A DNA stretch of 64,000 nucleotides from contig CAZUSA010000002.1 in assembly GCA_964622835.1 (NCBI GenBank), positions 62,001 through 126,000 on the forward strand, read 5' to 3'. This document shows, in pieces, positions 16,051-25,333 of this stretch (position 1 is its first letter; each line of letters starts with the position of its first letter). The DNA is from JABIKK01 sp964622835. GTDB lineage: Archaea; Nanobdellota; Nanobdellia; SCGC-AAA011-G17; UBA489. The notes under the pieces were generated by a model that had not been told where the DNA came from, searched no databases, and saw only the letters and a program-made list of their open reading frames with translations. The translations under genes were made by a program, and so were the position numbers.

Positions 16051-16473
16051 TTATGATGATGTTTGAAGATCTGCTAATCTATCTACTAACACCATAATGT
16101 CATCATGAAAAATTCTACGTTCGGCTATATCCTGTGCATATGGTGAAAAATGTCTTCTGATGTTTCCTAAGGATTGTTCTGTTACACGCACATTAGCTTC
16201 AAGACCATGTAATGCTACAACTACCTTCGAACCTGGCAAGCTAGCTTCTTTCCTCTCCTGAAGTTCAACTGAACTGTACGTTAACACAACACCTTGTTCT
16301 GCAAGAAGATATGTTAGCTCTAAAGGATCAGTTTTGGGTGTACAAAATCTTTGTTTGTCTGGTGTTATTAATTCCACACCATACACCTCTAAGTGGTCTA
16401 AAATTACTGGAAAAACCTTACGAGAGTCATAACAATCGGGGTTGACCCAACCATCAACAAGAAATTTTTTCAT
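16051..16473 (-). CDS. Hypothetical protein coupled to the thermosome gene
   Basis: The 140-residue soluble protein starts only 2 nt after the thermosome stop codon and so shares its transcript. It looks like a mixed alpha/beta domain: LVDGWVNPDCYDSRKVFPVI near the start, a central beta/alpha segment (GVVLTYSSVELQERKEA, GSKVVVALHGLEA) and a helical C-terminus. There is no signal peptide or membrane segment. I recognise no family and no nuclease or kinase motif. Co-transcription with the group II chaperonin suggests a stress or folding connection, which is inference only. Confidence 0.7.
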   Translation of the reverse strand: MKKFLVDGWVNPDCYDSRKVFPVILDHLEVYGVELITPDKQRFCTPKTDPLELTYLLAEQGVVLTYSSVELQERKEASLPGSKVVVALHGLEANVRVTEQSLGNIRRHFSPYAQDIAERRIFHDDIMVLVDRLADLQTSS

Positions 16474-16475
16474 AT

Positions 16476-18110
16476 CTACATCATACCGCCCATACCAGGA
16501 GGCATACCACCATGCATTCCACCTGCAGGAGGACCGCCAGTAGGCGAACTTGCAATTACATCATCAATACGTAAAATCAACTCTGCAACTTCAGACGCAG
16601 ATTTTACCGCTTGTGTTTTGATCTTTAAGGGTTCAATAACGCCAGTTTTCCATGCATCCATAACTTTACCAGTGAACACATTGATACCAGCGAACTTTTC
16701 TTTCTTATCATGAGCAGCTTTCAAACTTGTTAAGACATCAATAGGATCTAATCCAGCATTTTCAGCTAACGTACGAGGAATAACTTCCATAGACTCTGCA
16801 AAAGCCATAACAGCTAATTGTTCACGACCAGATAACTTATTTGCAAACTTACGCAAACCACGTGCTAACTCCATTTCAGCAGCCCCTGCACCAGCTACAG
16901 CACGACCATCTTTCAATGCCGAAATAACATCACCAATAGCATCTTCAACAGCACGTTCAACTTCAGCAACAACATGCTCTGTACCGCCACGAACTAATAT
17001 GGTAACTGCTTTAGGATTCTTACATTCACGAACATAGGTCATTTCTTCATCACCAATCTTTAACTCTTCAACAACACCAGCAAAGCCTAAAGACTCTTTC
17101 GTAATCGTATCAATGTTTGTAATAATAGATGCACCTGTTGCCCGTGCTAACTTTTCGATATCAGATTTTTTCACACGACGTGTTGCATAAATACCTGCCT
17201 TCGCTAAATAAAACTGAGCAAGATCATCAATACCCTTTTGACAAAAGACAACATTCGCTTCAGATTCAATAATCTTATCTGTTAATCGTTTAATAATTTG
17301 TTCTTCTTGACGTAAGAATGCATCCATTTGTTCAGGAGCAGTAATTTGAATTTTAGCATCCGTTTCTGTACTTTTAATTTCAATAGCAGTATCTAACAAT
17401 AATACTTTTGCCTTTGGAACATGTGTTGGCATGTTTGCATGCACACGTTCTTTTTCAATAACTAATCCTTTGATTAATTCAGAATCATCAATACCAGAAC
17501 CAACTTTCTTTTCAACCTTAATATCATTACTTGAAATGTTTGTACCATCTGCAATTTGTGTAATTGCTTCAACAGTTAATGTAGACAATAATTCTTTAGC
17601 AGACTCAGCACCTTTACCCGTCATAGCAGTCATAGCAATTTTCTTTAACGTTGCTTTATCAGAAGCATGTAATGGCTCAGCAATAGCATTCAAAATATTT
17701 TGTGCTTCTTCAGCAGCCAAACGATATCCTTTAGAAATAATCGTTGGATGAACATTTTTCTCAATTAATTCTTCAGCGTTTTTGAGTAATTCACCAGCAA
17801 TAACAACAGCTGTGGTCGTACCATCACCAACTTCTTCTTCTTGAGTTTTCGCTACTTCAACAAGCATCTTTGCTGCAGGATGTTCAATCTGCATTTCTTT
17901 CAAAATAGTTACACCATCATTCGTTACGATAACATCTTGCATCGAATCAACTAACATCTTGTCCATACCACGAGGACCCAATGTTGTACGAACTGTTTCA
18001 GCAACAACTTTTGCTGCAAGAATATTATTCCGTTGTGCATCTTTACCTAAGGTTCTTGAATAGCCATCAGGCAGGATAAAAATCGGTTGATTACCTTGTG
18101 CTTGCGTCAT
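16476..18110 (-). CDS. thsA: Thermosome subunit (group II chaperonin)
   Basis: The 544-residue protein is a full-length group II chaperonin. It opens with QPIFILPDGYSRTLGKDAQR. The equatorial ATP-binding elements are TLGPRGMDKMLVD and EEEVGDGTTTAVVIAGELL, the apical domain is intact, and the second equatorial half has GAGAAEMELARGLRKFA and NAGLDPIDVL. The tail is the Gly/Met-rich GGMHGGMPPGMGGMM. It folds proteins in a double-ring ATP-driven cage with a built-in lid in the apical domain. Only this subunit occurs in the window; homomeric or heteromeric assembly cannot be told. The next gene follows after 2 nt and is probably co-expressed. Confidence 0.97.
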   Translation of the reverse strand: MTQAQGNQPIFILPDGYSRTLGKDAQRNNILAAKVVAETVRTTLGPRGMDKMLVDSMQDVIVTNDGVTILKEMQIEHPAAKMLVEVAKTQEEEVGDGTTTAVVIAGELLKNAEELIEKNVHPTIISKGYRLAAEEAQNILNAIAEPLHASDKATLKKIAMTAMTGKGAESAKELLSTLTVEAITQIADGTNISSNDIKVEKKVGSGIDDSELIKGLVIEKERVHANMPTHVPKAKVLLLDTAIEIKSTETDAKIQITAPEQMDAFLRQEEQIIKRLTDKIIESEANVVFCQKGIDDLAQFYLAKAGIYATRRVKKSDIEKLARATGASIITNIDTITKESLGFAGVVEELKIGDEEMTYVRECKNPKAVTILVRGGTEHVVAEVERAVEDAIGDVISALKDGRAVAGAGAAEMELARGLRKFANKLSGREQLAVMAFAESMEVIPRTLAENAGLDPIDVLTSLKAAHDKKEKFAGINVFTGKVMDAWKTGVIEPLKIKTQAVKSASEVAELILRIDDVIASSPTGGPPAGGMHGGMPPGMGGMM

Positions 18111-18177
18111 TGTGAAAAAACCCCATGTTTCCGCTTAAACAAACGTTAAACGTACCTACAACCTCACAAAAGGCTAT

Positions 18178-18876
18178 TTAAGCTTTCTGGTTCAATGACT
18201 CAACAACACCCAAGATCTCAGAAAAATTATTAATTTCAAAGTCAGCCTTTCCCTCATAGATGCCTTCTGAATGGCATTCCCCATAGACAGCATACACAGA
18301 ATGCATACCTATGTTATTAGCCCCTTGAACATCCCTGTCTATGTTATCACCCACATGCACTGTTTCTTCAGGCGTTACTCCCAAAGCTTCCAATGCTGCC
18401 GCAAAAGCGATTTTATCCGGTTTAAATGTATTTAATGTTCTTGACGAAATAACCACCTCAAAAAAATGATCTATACCCAATGCGTAGAGGTTTTGATGCA
18501 CTTTGACCTCACGAGCATCAGAAACTATGGCTAATGCACAATTCAACCCCTTTAACGCCTTTAACGTTTCAACAACACCCCGATAGGGTTTCATATGAGG
18601 TATTTTTCCTTTCCTGTATCCCTCAATACCTGCCGCCTCAATCTTGGGATCATGGATAGCTTGCTCTTGCAAAAAATCAGAAATAACAGTGCGACCATAA
18701 AACTTTGGTTCATCAAAATATTCCTTTTCTAGTAATCGGATAATCTCATCCTTTTCTATCTTCAATCCAGCATCCAACATAGCTTGTGCTGCACTGGCAA
18801 TAGCATTTTTCTTAATATCTTTAATATCAAACAATGTATTGTCTATATCAAATAAAATAGCTTTAATTTTTTGCAT
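18178..18876 (-). CDS. HAD-superfamily hydrolase (subfamily IA)
   Basis: The 232-residue protein has all HAD motifs. Motif I is LFDIDNTLFD (nucleophile and acid/base Asp), motif II is AIVSDAREV, motif III is the Lys of FKPDKIAF, and motif IV is VGDNIDRDVQGANNIGM. An alpha-helical C1 cap lies between motifs I and II, as in subfamily IA phosphatases. It probably dephosphorylates a small phosphorylated metabolite in the cytoplasm; the substrate cannot be deduced. It stands between the thermosome gene (about 67 nt away) and topoisomerase VI subunit A on the same strand, likely with its own promoter. Confidence 0.9.
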   Translation of the reverse strand: MQKIKAILFDIDNTLFDIKDIKKNAIASAAQAMLDAGLKIEKDEIIRLLEKEYFDEPKFYGRTVISDFLQEQAIHDPKIEAAGIEGYRKGKIPHMKPYRGVVETLKALKGLNCALAIVSDAREVKVHQNLYALGIDHFFEVVISSRTLNTFKPDKIAFAAALEALGVTPEETVHVGDNIDRDVQGANNIGMHSVYAVYGECHSEGIYEGKADFEINNFSEILGVVESLNQKA

Positions 18877-18915
18877 AATAACAATAAAGAAAATATGTTT
18901 TTAAAATATACTGGC

Positions 18916-20052
18916 TTACGGTAACCATGTCTTATTATTTTTCAACTTTTGAGGCAAATACTTATCAAGAACATAATTTAAACCCCACTTGGCTAACGCT
19001 TGCTGTTCTGCACGTTGACCAGACTTTACTTGTTGTTGAATAGCCTTTTGCCATTCCTTATGCTGTTGCACAAATGGATCATTCTTTAATGCATCTTTTG
19101 CACGTTTAATATCGACATCCTTTAATGGATGCGTTGGTAATTTGTAGTCCACAATATCTTGTGGTGTAATACCAATAAAACGAGCACGAGGAACACAAAA
19201 GAACTCATTCAAATGAGCAGCATTACCCGAACCAACCTTTAACGTCCTGTAAATATTAAAGAACGCATACATATCACCATCACAAAACGCATACACCGGT
19301 AAATTCTTATCATCAGATAATCGTCTAATAAACCTGCGACAAGCACGTGTAGGAACACCACCCATCGAAATTAAAATACAATTAGCCGACTTCCAGTACC
19401 CATGCTTGTTTAAACGTTCAAACATACCCGCTGTTTCAATAGCCAAAATAAACTTTGCTTTCGTTTCAAACTTTAAGTGTTCAACAGATGTAGGCACAGA
19501 ATACGCACCAGAACCAAACTTTGTACAATCAATCTTCAAGTCCCTACCCGTCGTCGGATCCTTATCAACAACAACCAATTGCCCAGCAACAGCACCACCT
19601 TTCTCTTCAGGGATAAAGCCTAACTGTTCACGATTAATACGAAACATTGCTTCAACATCATCCATCACCGTATCAGACTCAGGTTGTTCCTTAAACCGAG
19701 CATCACCCCAGTTCTTTGAAACATAATACGCTTCTCTTTTCGTTGCAATATCATTTGCTTCTAATAATTCTTTAGAAAAACCCATCATACGTAACGTTTG
19801 GGCAAATGCTTTAACGGTATTAACATTCAATGCACGTGTTTTAATCTTACCAATCAATTCAAAGAAACCTTTTTTAGGATCATATTTCACATTGTTTAAT
19901 GCACGAATAGGAAACGTCATCTCTGGACTTTTTTTCTTCATAATTTTCTTAAAAATATCAGTAGCAGAATCATTAATAGCTGTTAACGTTTTCTTTGAAG
20001 AAGCATCTGCTTTTTTCTTCCTTACTACTTCGACTGTTTTCTTAGGACTCAT
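18916..20052 (-). CDS. top6A: DNA topoisomerase VI subunit A (Spo11-like)
   Basis: The 378-residue protein carries a basic N-terminal extension (SPKKTVEVVRKKKADASSKK). A winged-helix CAP domain follows, with the catalytic Tyr in KREAYYVSKNWGDARF, then a Toprim domain with the acidic cluster CDGDMYAFFNIYRTLK. It cleaves both DNA strands through 5'-phosphotyrosine links and, with subunit B, relaxes supercoils and decatenates chromosomes. Its start overlaps the stop of top6B by 4 nt (ATGA), so the two subunits are made in equal amounts from one message. The order B then A is the common archaeal order. Confidence 0.96.
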   Translation of the reverse strand: MSPKKTVEVVRKKKADASSKKTLTAINDSATDIFKKIMKKKSPEMTFPIRALNNVKYDPKKGFFELIGKIKTRALNVNTVKAFAQTLRMMGFSKELLEANDIATKREAYYVSKNWGDARFKEQPESDTVMDDVEAMFRINREQLGFIPEEKGGAVAGQLVVVDKDPTTGRDLKIDCTKFGSGAYSVPTSVEHLKFETKAKFILAIETAGMFERLNKHGYWKSANCILISMGGVPTRACRRFIRRLSDDKNLPVYAFCDGDMYAFFNIYRTLKVGSGNAAHLNEFFCVPRARFIGITPQDIVDYKLPTHPLKDVDIKRAKDALKNDPFVQQHKEWQKAIQQQVKSGQRAEQQALAKWGLNYVLDKYLPQKLKNNKTWLP

Positions 20053-21623
20053 GATCGTTCCTTCTCCAATTGTGCTTTCAAAATAACCTGAATTTGTTGT
20101 TCATCCTTATCAGACAATGCTAACAACTCTTGTAATGCACCACTTACGTGTGGAATGTACTTAACAATATATGATTTCTTTTTTTCCTCATCAGCAGCAC
20201 GTTTCTTTCTACGCAAATAAATACCTAACTTACGACCACATTCTTGTAACGCTAATTTAACCTCTTTAAGAATTTCAGGATAATGTGCAATAGCCTCTTT
20301 AGATTCTGACGTAAACGGCACCCATACCGATGCAATATGTACGGCAATAATCAATGGAGCAGACGGTAACGCACCCTTAGACTGGGAAACACCATAATTC
20401 TTCCACGCTGTTTGTAATACGCCTTTGGTAATGGAACATCCAGACTGCATGTACTGCAAAGGAACACGATTTGCGAAACGCATCACTTTAGCCAATTCGT
20501 CACCAGGCAAGTCACCACCATACGCAAATGCAATTTCAACTTGGAACGGCATACCTCTATACACTGTTGGCGGACGTGTTGTTGCTGTGTAAAATTCAGC
20601 ATTAATTTCTTTCTTTAATCCTTTTGTTAAAATTTCTTCAGTAATAGGAGACAAACAATTCGTTGAAGGAGCCATAATCTTTGTTTTCTTAATAGCTTGG
20701 AATAATTTATCTGCTTCTGCATGACCAAATGAATGTGGTTTTGCAGTAACAGGAATACCAGCCTTATCACAAATTTCTTTTGCAACATTTGAAGACACAC
20801 GTGAAAACTCATGCGTAAAAAAATGTTGGATCGTTTTAGATGCAGTTACCTTCATCATACGAATTAACACACCTAACTCAATACCATACGGGTGCGGTTT
20901 AATTTCACCTGGTTCTTTTGGTAACACTTCAGTACCACGTTTGTATTTTATGGACTTACCATCTGGAGGAATATATGTAATTGATGCATGAGGATTAGCA
21001 ATAGCTGATTGTTTAATATATTCATCAACACTTAATCGACCACGTTGATACTTTCCTTCTAATTCAATCTCAACACGTGTACCATGAACTTTATTTAACC
21101 ATTCAACTTCTTTTTCTTGAATAACTTCAGGTTCGTTATGATTAATATCAATGTGTAATTCATAAAAATGAGCAGGCTTCTTTTCTCCTGTACGAGAAGT
21201 AATCTTTGAAGATTTCCCTGTAGTTAATTGACCATATAACACTGAAGCTGAAACACCAATACCTTGTTGGCCACGAGATTGCTGCATCTTAGCGAATTTC
21301 GACCCATACAAGAGCTTAGCGAATACTTTAGGAATTTGAGCTTTTACAATACCAGGCCCATTATCTTCCACAATAACAACAAAACGGTTTTCATCCTTAC
21401 ATTTTTTAATTTGAACAAGAATTTCAGGCAAGACTTGAATCTCTTGACAGGCATCTAAGGAGTTGTCAACTAACTCTTTAATCGTTGTCGATAATGCCTT
21501 GATAGGGTTATCAAAACCCAATAGGTGGCGGTTACGTTCAAAAAATTGAGATACAGAAATAGTCTTTTGTTCTTTTGCTAACCGTTCAGCATGATCAACT
21601 TGTTTTACTGTTTTTTTAACCAT
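20049..21623 (-). CDS. top6B: DNA topoisomerase VI subunit B (GHKL ATPase)
   Basis: The 524-residue protein shows the Bergerat ATP-binding fold: N box TIKELVDNSLDACQEI, G1 box VEDNGPGIVKAQIP and G2 box RGQQGIGVSASVLYGQ. These are followed by the H2TH and transducer domains with the switch-Lys region (SITKGVLQTAWKNYG). ATP-driven dimerisation of B gates the DNA cut made by subunit A. Length and order are typical. It is the first gene of the top6B-top6A pair and lies about 41 nt downstream of the Dim2/Pno1 gene on the same strand. Confidence 0.96.
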   Translation of the reverse strand: MVKKTVKQVDHAERLAKEQKTISVSQFFERNRHLLGFDNPIKALSTTIKELVDNSLDACQEIQVLPEILVQIKKCKDENRFVVIVEDNGPGIVKAQIPKVFAKLLYGSKFAKMQQSRGQQGIGVSASVLYGQLTTGKSSKITSRTGEKKPAHFYELHIDINHNEPEVIQEKEVEWLNKVHGTRVEIELEGKYQRGRLSVDEYIKQSAIANPHASITYIPPDGKSIKYKRGTEVLPKEPGEIKPHPYGIELGVLIRMMKVTASKTIQHFFTHEFSRVSSNVAKEICDKAGIPVTAKPHSFGHAEADKLFQAIKKTKIMAPSTNCLSPITEEILTKGLKKEINAEFYTATTRPPTVYRGMPFQVEIAFAYGGDLPGDELAKVMRFANRVPLQYMQSGCSITKGVLQTAWKNYGVSQSKGALPSAPLIIAVHIASVWVPFTSESKEAIAHYPEILKEVKLALQECGRKLGIYLRRKKRAADEEKKKSYIVKYIPHVSGALQELLALSDKDEQQIQVILKAQLEKERS

Positions 21624-21664
21624 GAACGACCTGTTTCAAAATATGATTTATAAACTTTGTTATA

Positions 21665-22183
21665 TTATTCTCTTAATACTCTTTCTTTCTCTGTTTCGAT
21701 AAACTTATACACATTACCATGCGGTGCGCCTTTCAATAACTTTTCCATAGCACGCATACCAATAGCCATGTCATCAATCTTACCAATTAAACAAACAGTT
21801 TTCCCTTGCACAGAAATAAATAACCCTGTTAACTTTTCTAACATGTGACGTGCCTTACCATTTGTACCAATAAGACGTGAACGAACACGCACCATATCTT
21901 TGTCGTTACGTGCAAAATCCTTTAATGAAATCAATTCAAATGCAAATGTTTCATCCAACAACATAATAGCAATATCAGGGTTAAACCCACGTCCAATAGC
22001 TTTTATGATAGGCACTGCATCAAACACATCAATGTTTTCTTTCCCTGCAATGATCACATCACCTTCGCGAGAAATGGTTAGTTTTGTTTTAGTTTTACGT
22101 TGTAAAAACCGTTTCATAACACCTTTTGTACCTACAAGAATAGCAACCCTTTCTTTGGGAATCTTAACTTCCTGTTCAAACAT
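21665..22183 (-). CDS. Archaeal Dim2/Pno1-like KH-domain ribosome assembly protein
   Basis: About 172 residues. Two KH-type modules are visible. The first is VAILVGTKGVMKRFLQRKTK, with a GxxG-like loop, and RSRLIGTNGKARHMLEKLTG is the canonical GxxG of the second; both are followed by the beta-strand pattern of archaeal Dim2p/Pno1. The protein binds the 3' end of 16S rRNA during small-subunit maturation and interacts with aIF2-alpha (family knowledge). Starts at 22207 (TTG) and 22195 (ATG) would overlap aIF1A; ATG 22183 follows its stop by 1 nt and is preferred. In many archaea a Rio1 kinase lies between aIF1A and Dim2; here it is absent. Confidence 0.88.
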   Translation of the reverse strand: MFEQEVKIPKERVAILVGTKGVMKRFLQRKTKTKLTISREGDVIIAGKENIDVFDAVPIIKAIGRGFNPDIAIMLLDETFAFELISLKDFARNDKDMVRVRSRLIGTNGKARHMLEKLTGLFISVQGKTVCLIGKIDDMAIGMRAMEKLLKGAPHGNVYKFIETEKERVLRE

Positions 22184-22184
22184 C

Positions 22185-22550
22185 TTAGAAATCATCAAAT
22201 TCTTCAACTTGCTTAATTAAGCCTTTCTTCTTCAGCCATAACACTTGTGTTGGCCTATATTTATAGATAATATCACCCCGTTCACCACCACCGAGCTCCC
22301 ACGGCTCAACAATAACAGTATCACCCTCACGAACCCATAACTTACGCTTCATACGCCCAGGAACACGACATAACCGTGTTTTCCCATCTAAACACCGTAC
22401 ACGCATCTTTGACCCACCTAACCGTTGTTCGATCGTTCCAAACACTTGAGGAGGTCGAGGCGTACGAACACGAGTGATCTCACTCAACGTAGGAGGAGGC
22501 GTACCTTTTCTCTTCGTAAATTTCCGTACAGGTCTCTTATGTGGAGGCAT
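22185..22550 (-). CDS. eif1A: Translation initiation factor aIF1A
   Basis: The 121-residue protein has a basic N-terminal tail (PPHKRPVRKFTKRKGTPPP) and an S1/OB fold (VFGTIEQRLGGSKMRVRCLD, RLCRVPGRMKRKLWVREGD, TVIVEPWELGG, DIIYKYRPTQVLWLKKKG), then an acidic tail ending EEFDDF. It binds the A site of the 30S subunit and helps place initiator tRNA. ATG 22550 is chosen over the GTG at 22562. The downstream Dim2/Pno1 gene starts 1 nt after its stop, so the two are one translation-coupled unit. Confidence 0.93.
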   Translation of the reverse strand: MPPHKRPVRKFTKRKGTPPPTLSEITRVRTPRPPQVFGTIEQRLGGSKMRVRCLDGKTRLCRVPGRMKRKLWVREGDTVIVEPWELGGGERGDIIYKYRPTQVLWLKKKGLIKQVEEFDDF

Positions 22551-22592
22551 AAAAAAACTCACAAAAAGCGCTTTATAAACCTTCTGAAGGGC

Positions 22593-24965
22593 TTATTTTA
22601 ATAACCCATGCAACTTAAACGCAGCGAGAAGAGCAAAAATAATCAACGCAATATTCAATCCTGTAGCTAAAGGTGTTGTCCTTCGACCACATACTTGTTC
22701 GTTACACGTTCCTGACAAACATTGTTGATCCGAAGCACACGTCGCACCATTTTTTAATGATTCAACTAACTCACCAGGACCTTGGCAATATAACTTTCCT
22801 ACAGATCCCCCAACTTCTACACAAATAATAATATCGTCCTCCGTCACATACACACAACCTAAAATACATTCAGGATCATCAACTGCTGTCGGACCACCTG
22901 TTTCCGTCCCTGCACCTTGGCCAGTGTCTTGTGAAGCTTCTTGTGTTTCTGTACAGGCATCAGGACACACACCACCACAATCAACACCGTCTTCAAGATC
23001 ATCTAACTCACCATTCAAACAAACAAGAGGAATACACCCAGGACACACACCACCACAATCAATATCAATTTCATCACCGTTTTGTAATCCATCAAAACAT
23101 GTTGAATCAGATTTTTCCGTTCCAGTAGTTGTACTTGATGCTGTTAACAATTCAAATTTAACATTAGCAAACCGTTGTTGTAAAGGATAATTAATCGTTA
23201 AACTCCCTGCATTTGCAGCATTCGTATTGACTACAAGGAACTCAGCACCATATGTCGACATTGCAGAGCTTTTAGAACCTTCACTGTACATTGTTAGTCC
23301 GCTAAAGTCTGTAGGAGAAATACCAACAGCACTACCACCAGATAGTTCAAAAGATGTCGCTTGATTAGCGGACGATTCTTCCAAATCAGAACCATCTGTT
23401 GTTACTTTCATTGTGTATGTTGTTCCAGGATCTTGAGATGTACCCACATCAATAATTGCACCACCTTCTGTGATAATATCAACTGCTGTACTTGAAACAG
23501 ACCCATCACTATCCAAGTCTATTGCTAACTTGTAACTACTATCGTTCTGAACATAAAACTGAAATCCTGTTCCTCCAACAGTCACAGTGCCTTCACCAAT
23601 AGCACCGGTAACAGAAGAATCACTATATGTTGCAGTAATTTGATTACCACCCGTTGACAACACCTCTGTAAATAACACTTTTTTATTACTCACATCAACA
23701 CTATCATACTGCACAACAAAACTCTTATCAGTTTTTGAAGATCCTGTTGAGAGTATCATATAATCCTTTAATGACACATTAAAATCAGAAGAACTCGACC
23801 CTTCAACAACACGCAATGAACGCGTCCCGTCACCTAACGAACCATCTTTGTTGTACAAAGGAACTTTGTATTGGCTTCCAAGATCATTCTTAAATGTCAA
23901 ATCAAACGTAAGATCGTCTGTACTATCAATAATAATTTGTGTTTCAGACACTGTTTTGAAACCATTATATAATAAATCCCAATTTCCAAACAGAACAGAA
24001 GGATCATCTAACTTTGTAGATAACCGTTCACCATTACCAATGTACAGATCTAATGATGAAGCACCTCGATATTTCAAACTTGTCATCGTAAAAGATGATC
24101 CGCTCACTGAACCTTTTAACGAAACAAAACCAGACGTAACTTTTTCTTGATCCAATGAAAACCCTTGTTCAAAATCACTATCATCAAAATGATCTTCAAA
24201 TTCTAATACTTGTGCACCAACAAACAAACTAACAACATCAGGAGATGCGCCGGAAGAGGATAATATTTTCCGTATACCTAATATCGTATCATCAGCTAAA
24301 TGATAAAAATCCTTTTCCTCTAACGCACCAATGTCTGCACCGTTCACATCTAATCGTACAGATTTAGGATTATCAGAAATAGTTGTAACCTTGACTTCAT
24401 ATTTATTTGCACCAACTGTGTACACCGCAACATTACCTTCTTGCAAGTAATCAGTGATAGCGCTTGCCGCTAACTTAATGCTTACTAACGAGGTTCCCTT
24501 GTTGATCTCTGTATCAACAATCGTATATGTGTCACCTAACAAATTTATTTCTACATCTTCAAAATCTTCCAACGTATCTGTCGAAGAAATACCACTATCA
24601 AACCCATCATCAAATGTTAATTCATACTCAAAAAAAGACGTTGTTTCTGTTGTTCCGCTAGTAATCAATAAAAAAGAATCAACAACACCATCATCAGAAT
24701 TAACATAAGATACTTTTGGTGATTGTAACGCTGTTAACGCATTACCAAAACGAAATGACTGTGTTGTGTCTGTAGAACCAACATCTGTTGACACACTTGA
24801 ACCTGCTAATAACCCTAATTGTAATGATGTTAAGACAGGAAAAACATCACCAAATTCCTCTTCTAATTCAACATTATCAGAACCACTTCCATAATCATAC
24901 ACTTCGGCAACGACTGCTGATGCCACCAGAAGCACTATACACAGCACACAATAGATTACTTTCAT
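22593..24965 (-). CDS. S-layer-like surface protein with Cys-rich stalk and C-terminal membrane anchor
   Basis: The 790-residue protein has a Sec signal peptide (MKVIYCVLCIVLLVASAVVA). A long Ser/Thr/Asp-rich beta ectodomain follows, with an S-layer-type core (DVEINLLGDTYTIVDTEI, and VAVYTVGANKYEVKVTTISD) as in methanogen and DPANN S-layer proteins. Then come two Cys modules of the CxDGxxNGxExxIDCGGxCPxC type, a Gln/Gly/Thr linker and further Cys pairs. One C-terminal helix (LNIALIIFALLAAF) ends in HGLLK. The plan fits a membrane-anchored lattice protein. Low Lys/Arg and high Asp/Ser in the ectodomain contrast with the basic neighbours. It is flanked by aIF1A and the NMD3-like gene, an odd place for the only S-layer candidate in the window. 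Being the main lattice protein is inferred, not shown. Confidence 0.75.
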   Translation of the reverse strand: MKVIYCVLCIVLLVASAVVAEVYDYGSGSDNVELEEEFGDVFPVLTSLQLGLLAGSSVSTDVGSTDTTQSFRFGNALTALQSPKVSYVNSDDGVVDSFLLITSGTTETTSFFEYELTFDDGFDSGISSTDTLEDFEDVEINLLGDTYTIVDTEINKGTSLVSIKLAASAITDYLQEGNVAVYTVGANKYEVKVTTISDNPKSVRLDVNGADIGALEEKDFYHLADDTILGIRKILSSSGASPDVVSLFVGAQVLEFEDHFDDSDFEQGFSLDQEKVTSGFVSLKGSVSGSSFTMTSLKYRGASSLDLYIGNGERLSTKLDDPSVLFGNWDLLYNGFKTVSETQIIIDSTDDLTFDLTFKNDLGSQYKVPLYNKDGSLGDGTRSLRVVEGSSSSDFNVSLKDYMILSTGSSKTDKSFVVQYDSVDVSNKKVLFTEVLSTGGNQITATYSDSSVTGAIGEGTVTVGGTGFQFYVQNDSSYKLAIDLDSDGSVSSTAVDIITEGGAIIDVGTSQDPGTTYTMKVTTDGSDLEESSANQATSFELSGGSAVGISPTDFSGLTMYSEGSKSSAMSTYGAEFLVVNTNAANAGSLTINYPLQQRFANVKFELLTASSTTTGTEKSDSTCFDGLQNGDEIDIDCGGVCPGCIPLVCLNGELDDLEDGVDCGGVCPDACTETQEASQDTGQGAGTETGGPTAVDDPECILGCVYVTEDDIIICVEVGGSVGKLYCQGPGELVESLKNGATCASDQQCLSGTCNEQVCGRRTTPLATGLNIALIIFALLAAFKLHGLLK

Positions 24966-24976
24966 TTCACACTCTT

Positions 24977-25333
24977 TTATTCTCTTCTAAACAGTACGGT
25001 TACTCTATATATATTTTTGCTTGCCTGTCTATTACGCGAAAATAAGGTCTTTGTAACAACCAACTTACCGTCTTTAAATCGCATCTTTAACTTTTTACCA
25101 ATCATCGTTGCAAACTTACGAGAAGACACATAAATATCAACACCTGTTTTAATTTCAAGAATCTTAGAAATTCTTACCCTATTATTCTCATTAACTGCAT
25201 TAATAATAAATCGTATAACTTCATTATCGCGAGGACGTACTTGAATCTTCGCTTCATAATAATGTTCATGTTTATCACCAGGAGGTTTATACTTAAATGA
25301 TAACACATCATCAGAGGTTGTAGAATTGGGCAT
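24977..25333 (-). CDS. Short NMD3-like protein
   Basis: The 118-residue product contains DIYVSSRKFATMIGKKLKM followed by RFKDGKLVVTKTLF and a last strand YRVTVLFRR. This pattern matches the C-terminal part of the archaeal/eukaryotic NMD3 family, which acts in 60S/50S subunit maturation. The long N-terminal zinc-binding region of full NMD3 is missing. The start is ATG 25333, supported by a strong Shine-Dalgarno GGAGGTG 6 nt upstream; the gene overlaps the end of the DUF424 gene by 23 nt. It is the third gene of aIF2-beta/DUF424/NMD3-like, consistent with a ribosome role. Assignment of the isolated domain is by motif only. Confidence 0.7.
   Translation of the reverse strand: MPNSTTSDDVLSFKYKPPGDKHEHYYEAKIQVRPRDNEVIRFIINAVNENNRVRISKILEIKTGVDIYVSSRKFATMIGKKLKMRFKDGKLVVTKTLFSRNRQASKNIYRVTVLFRRE

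Noticed and set aside
22924..23190. Plus-strand frames rich in His and Pro opposite the S-layer-like gene
   Set aside because: These are reverse readings of the Cys/Gly-rich module and have no promoter or SD of their own.
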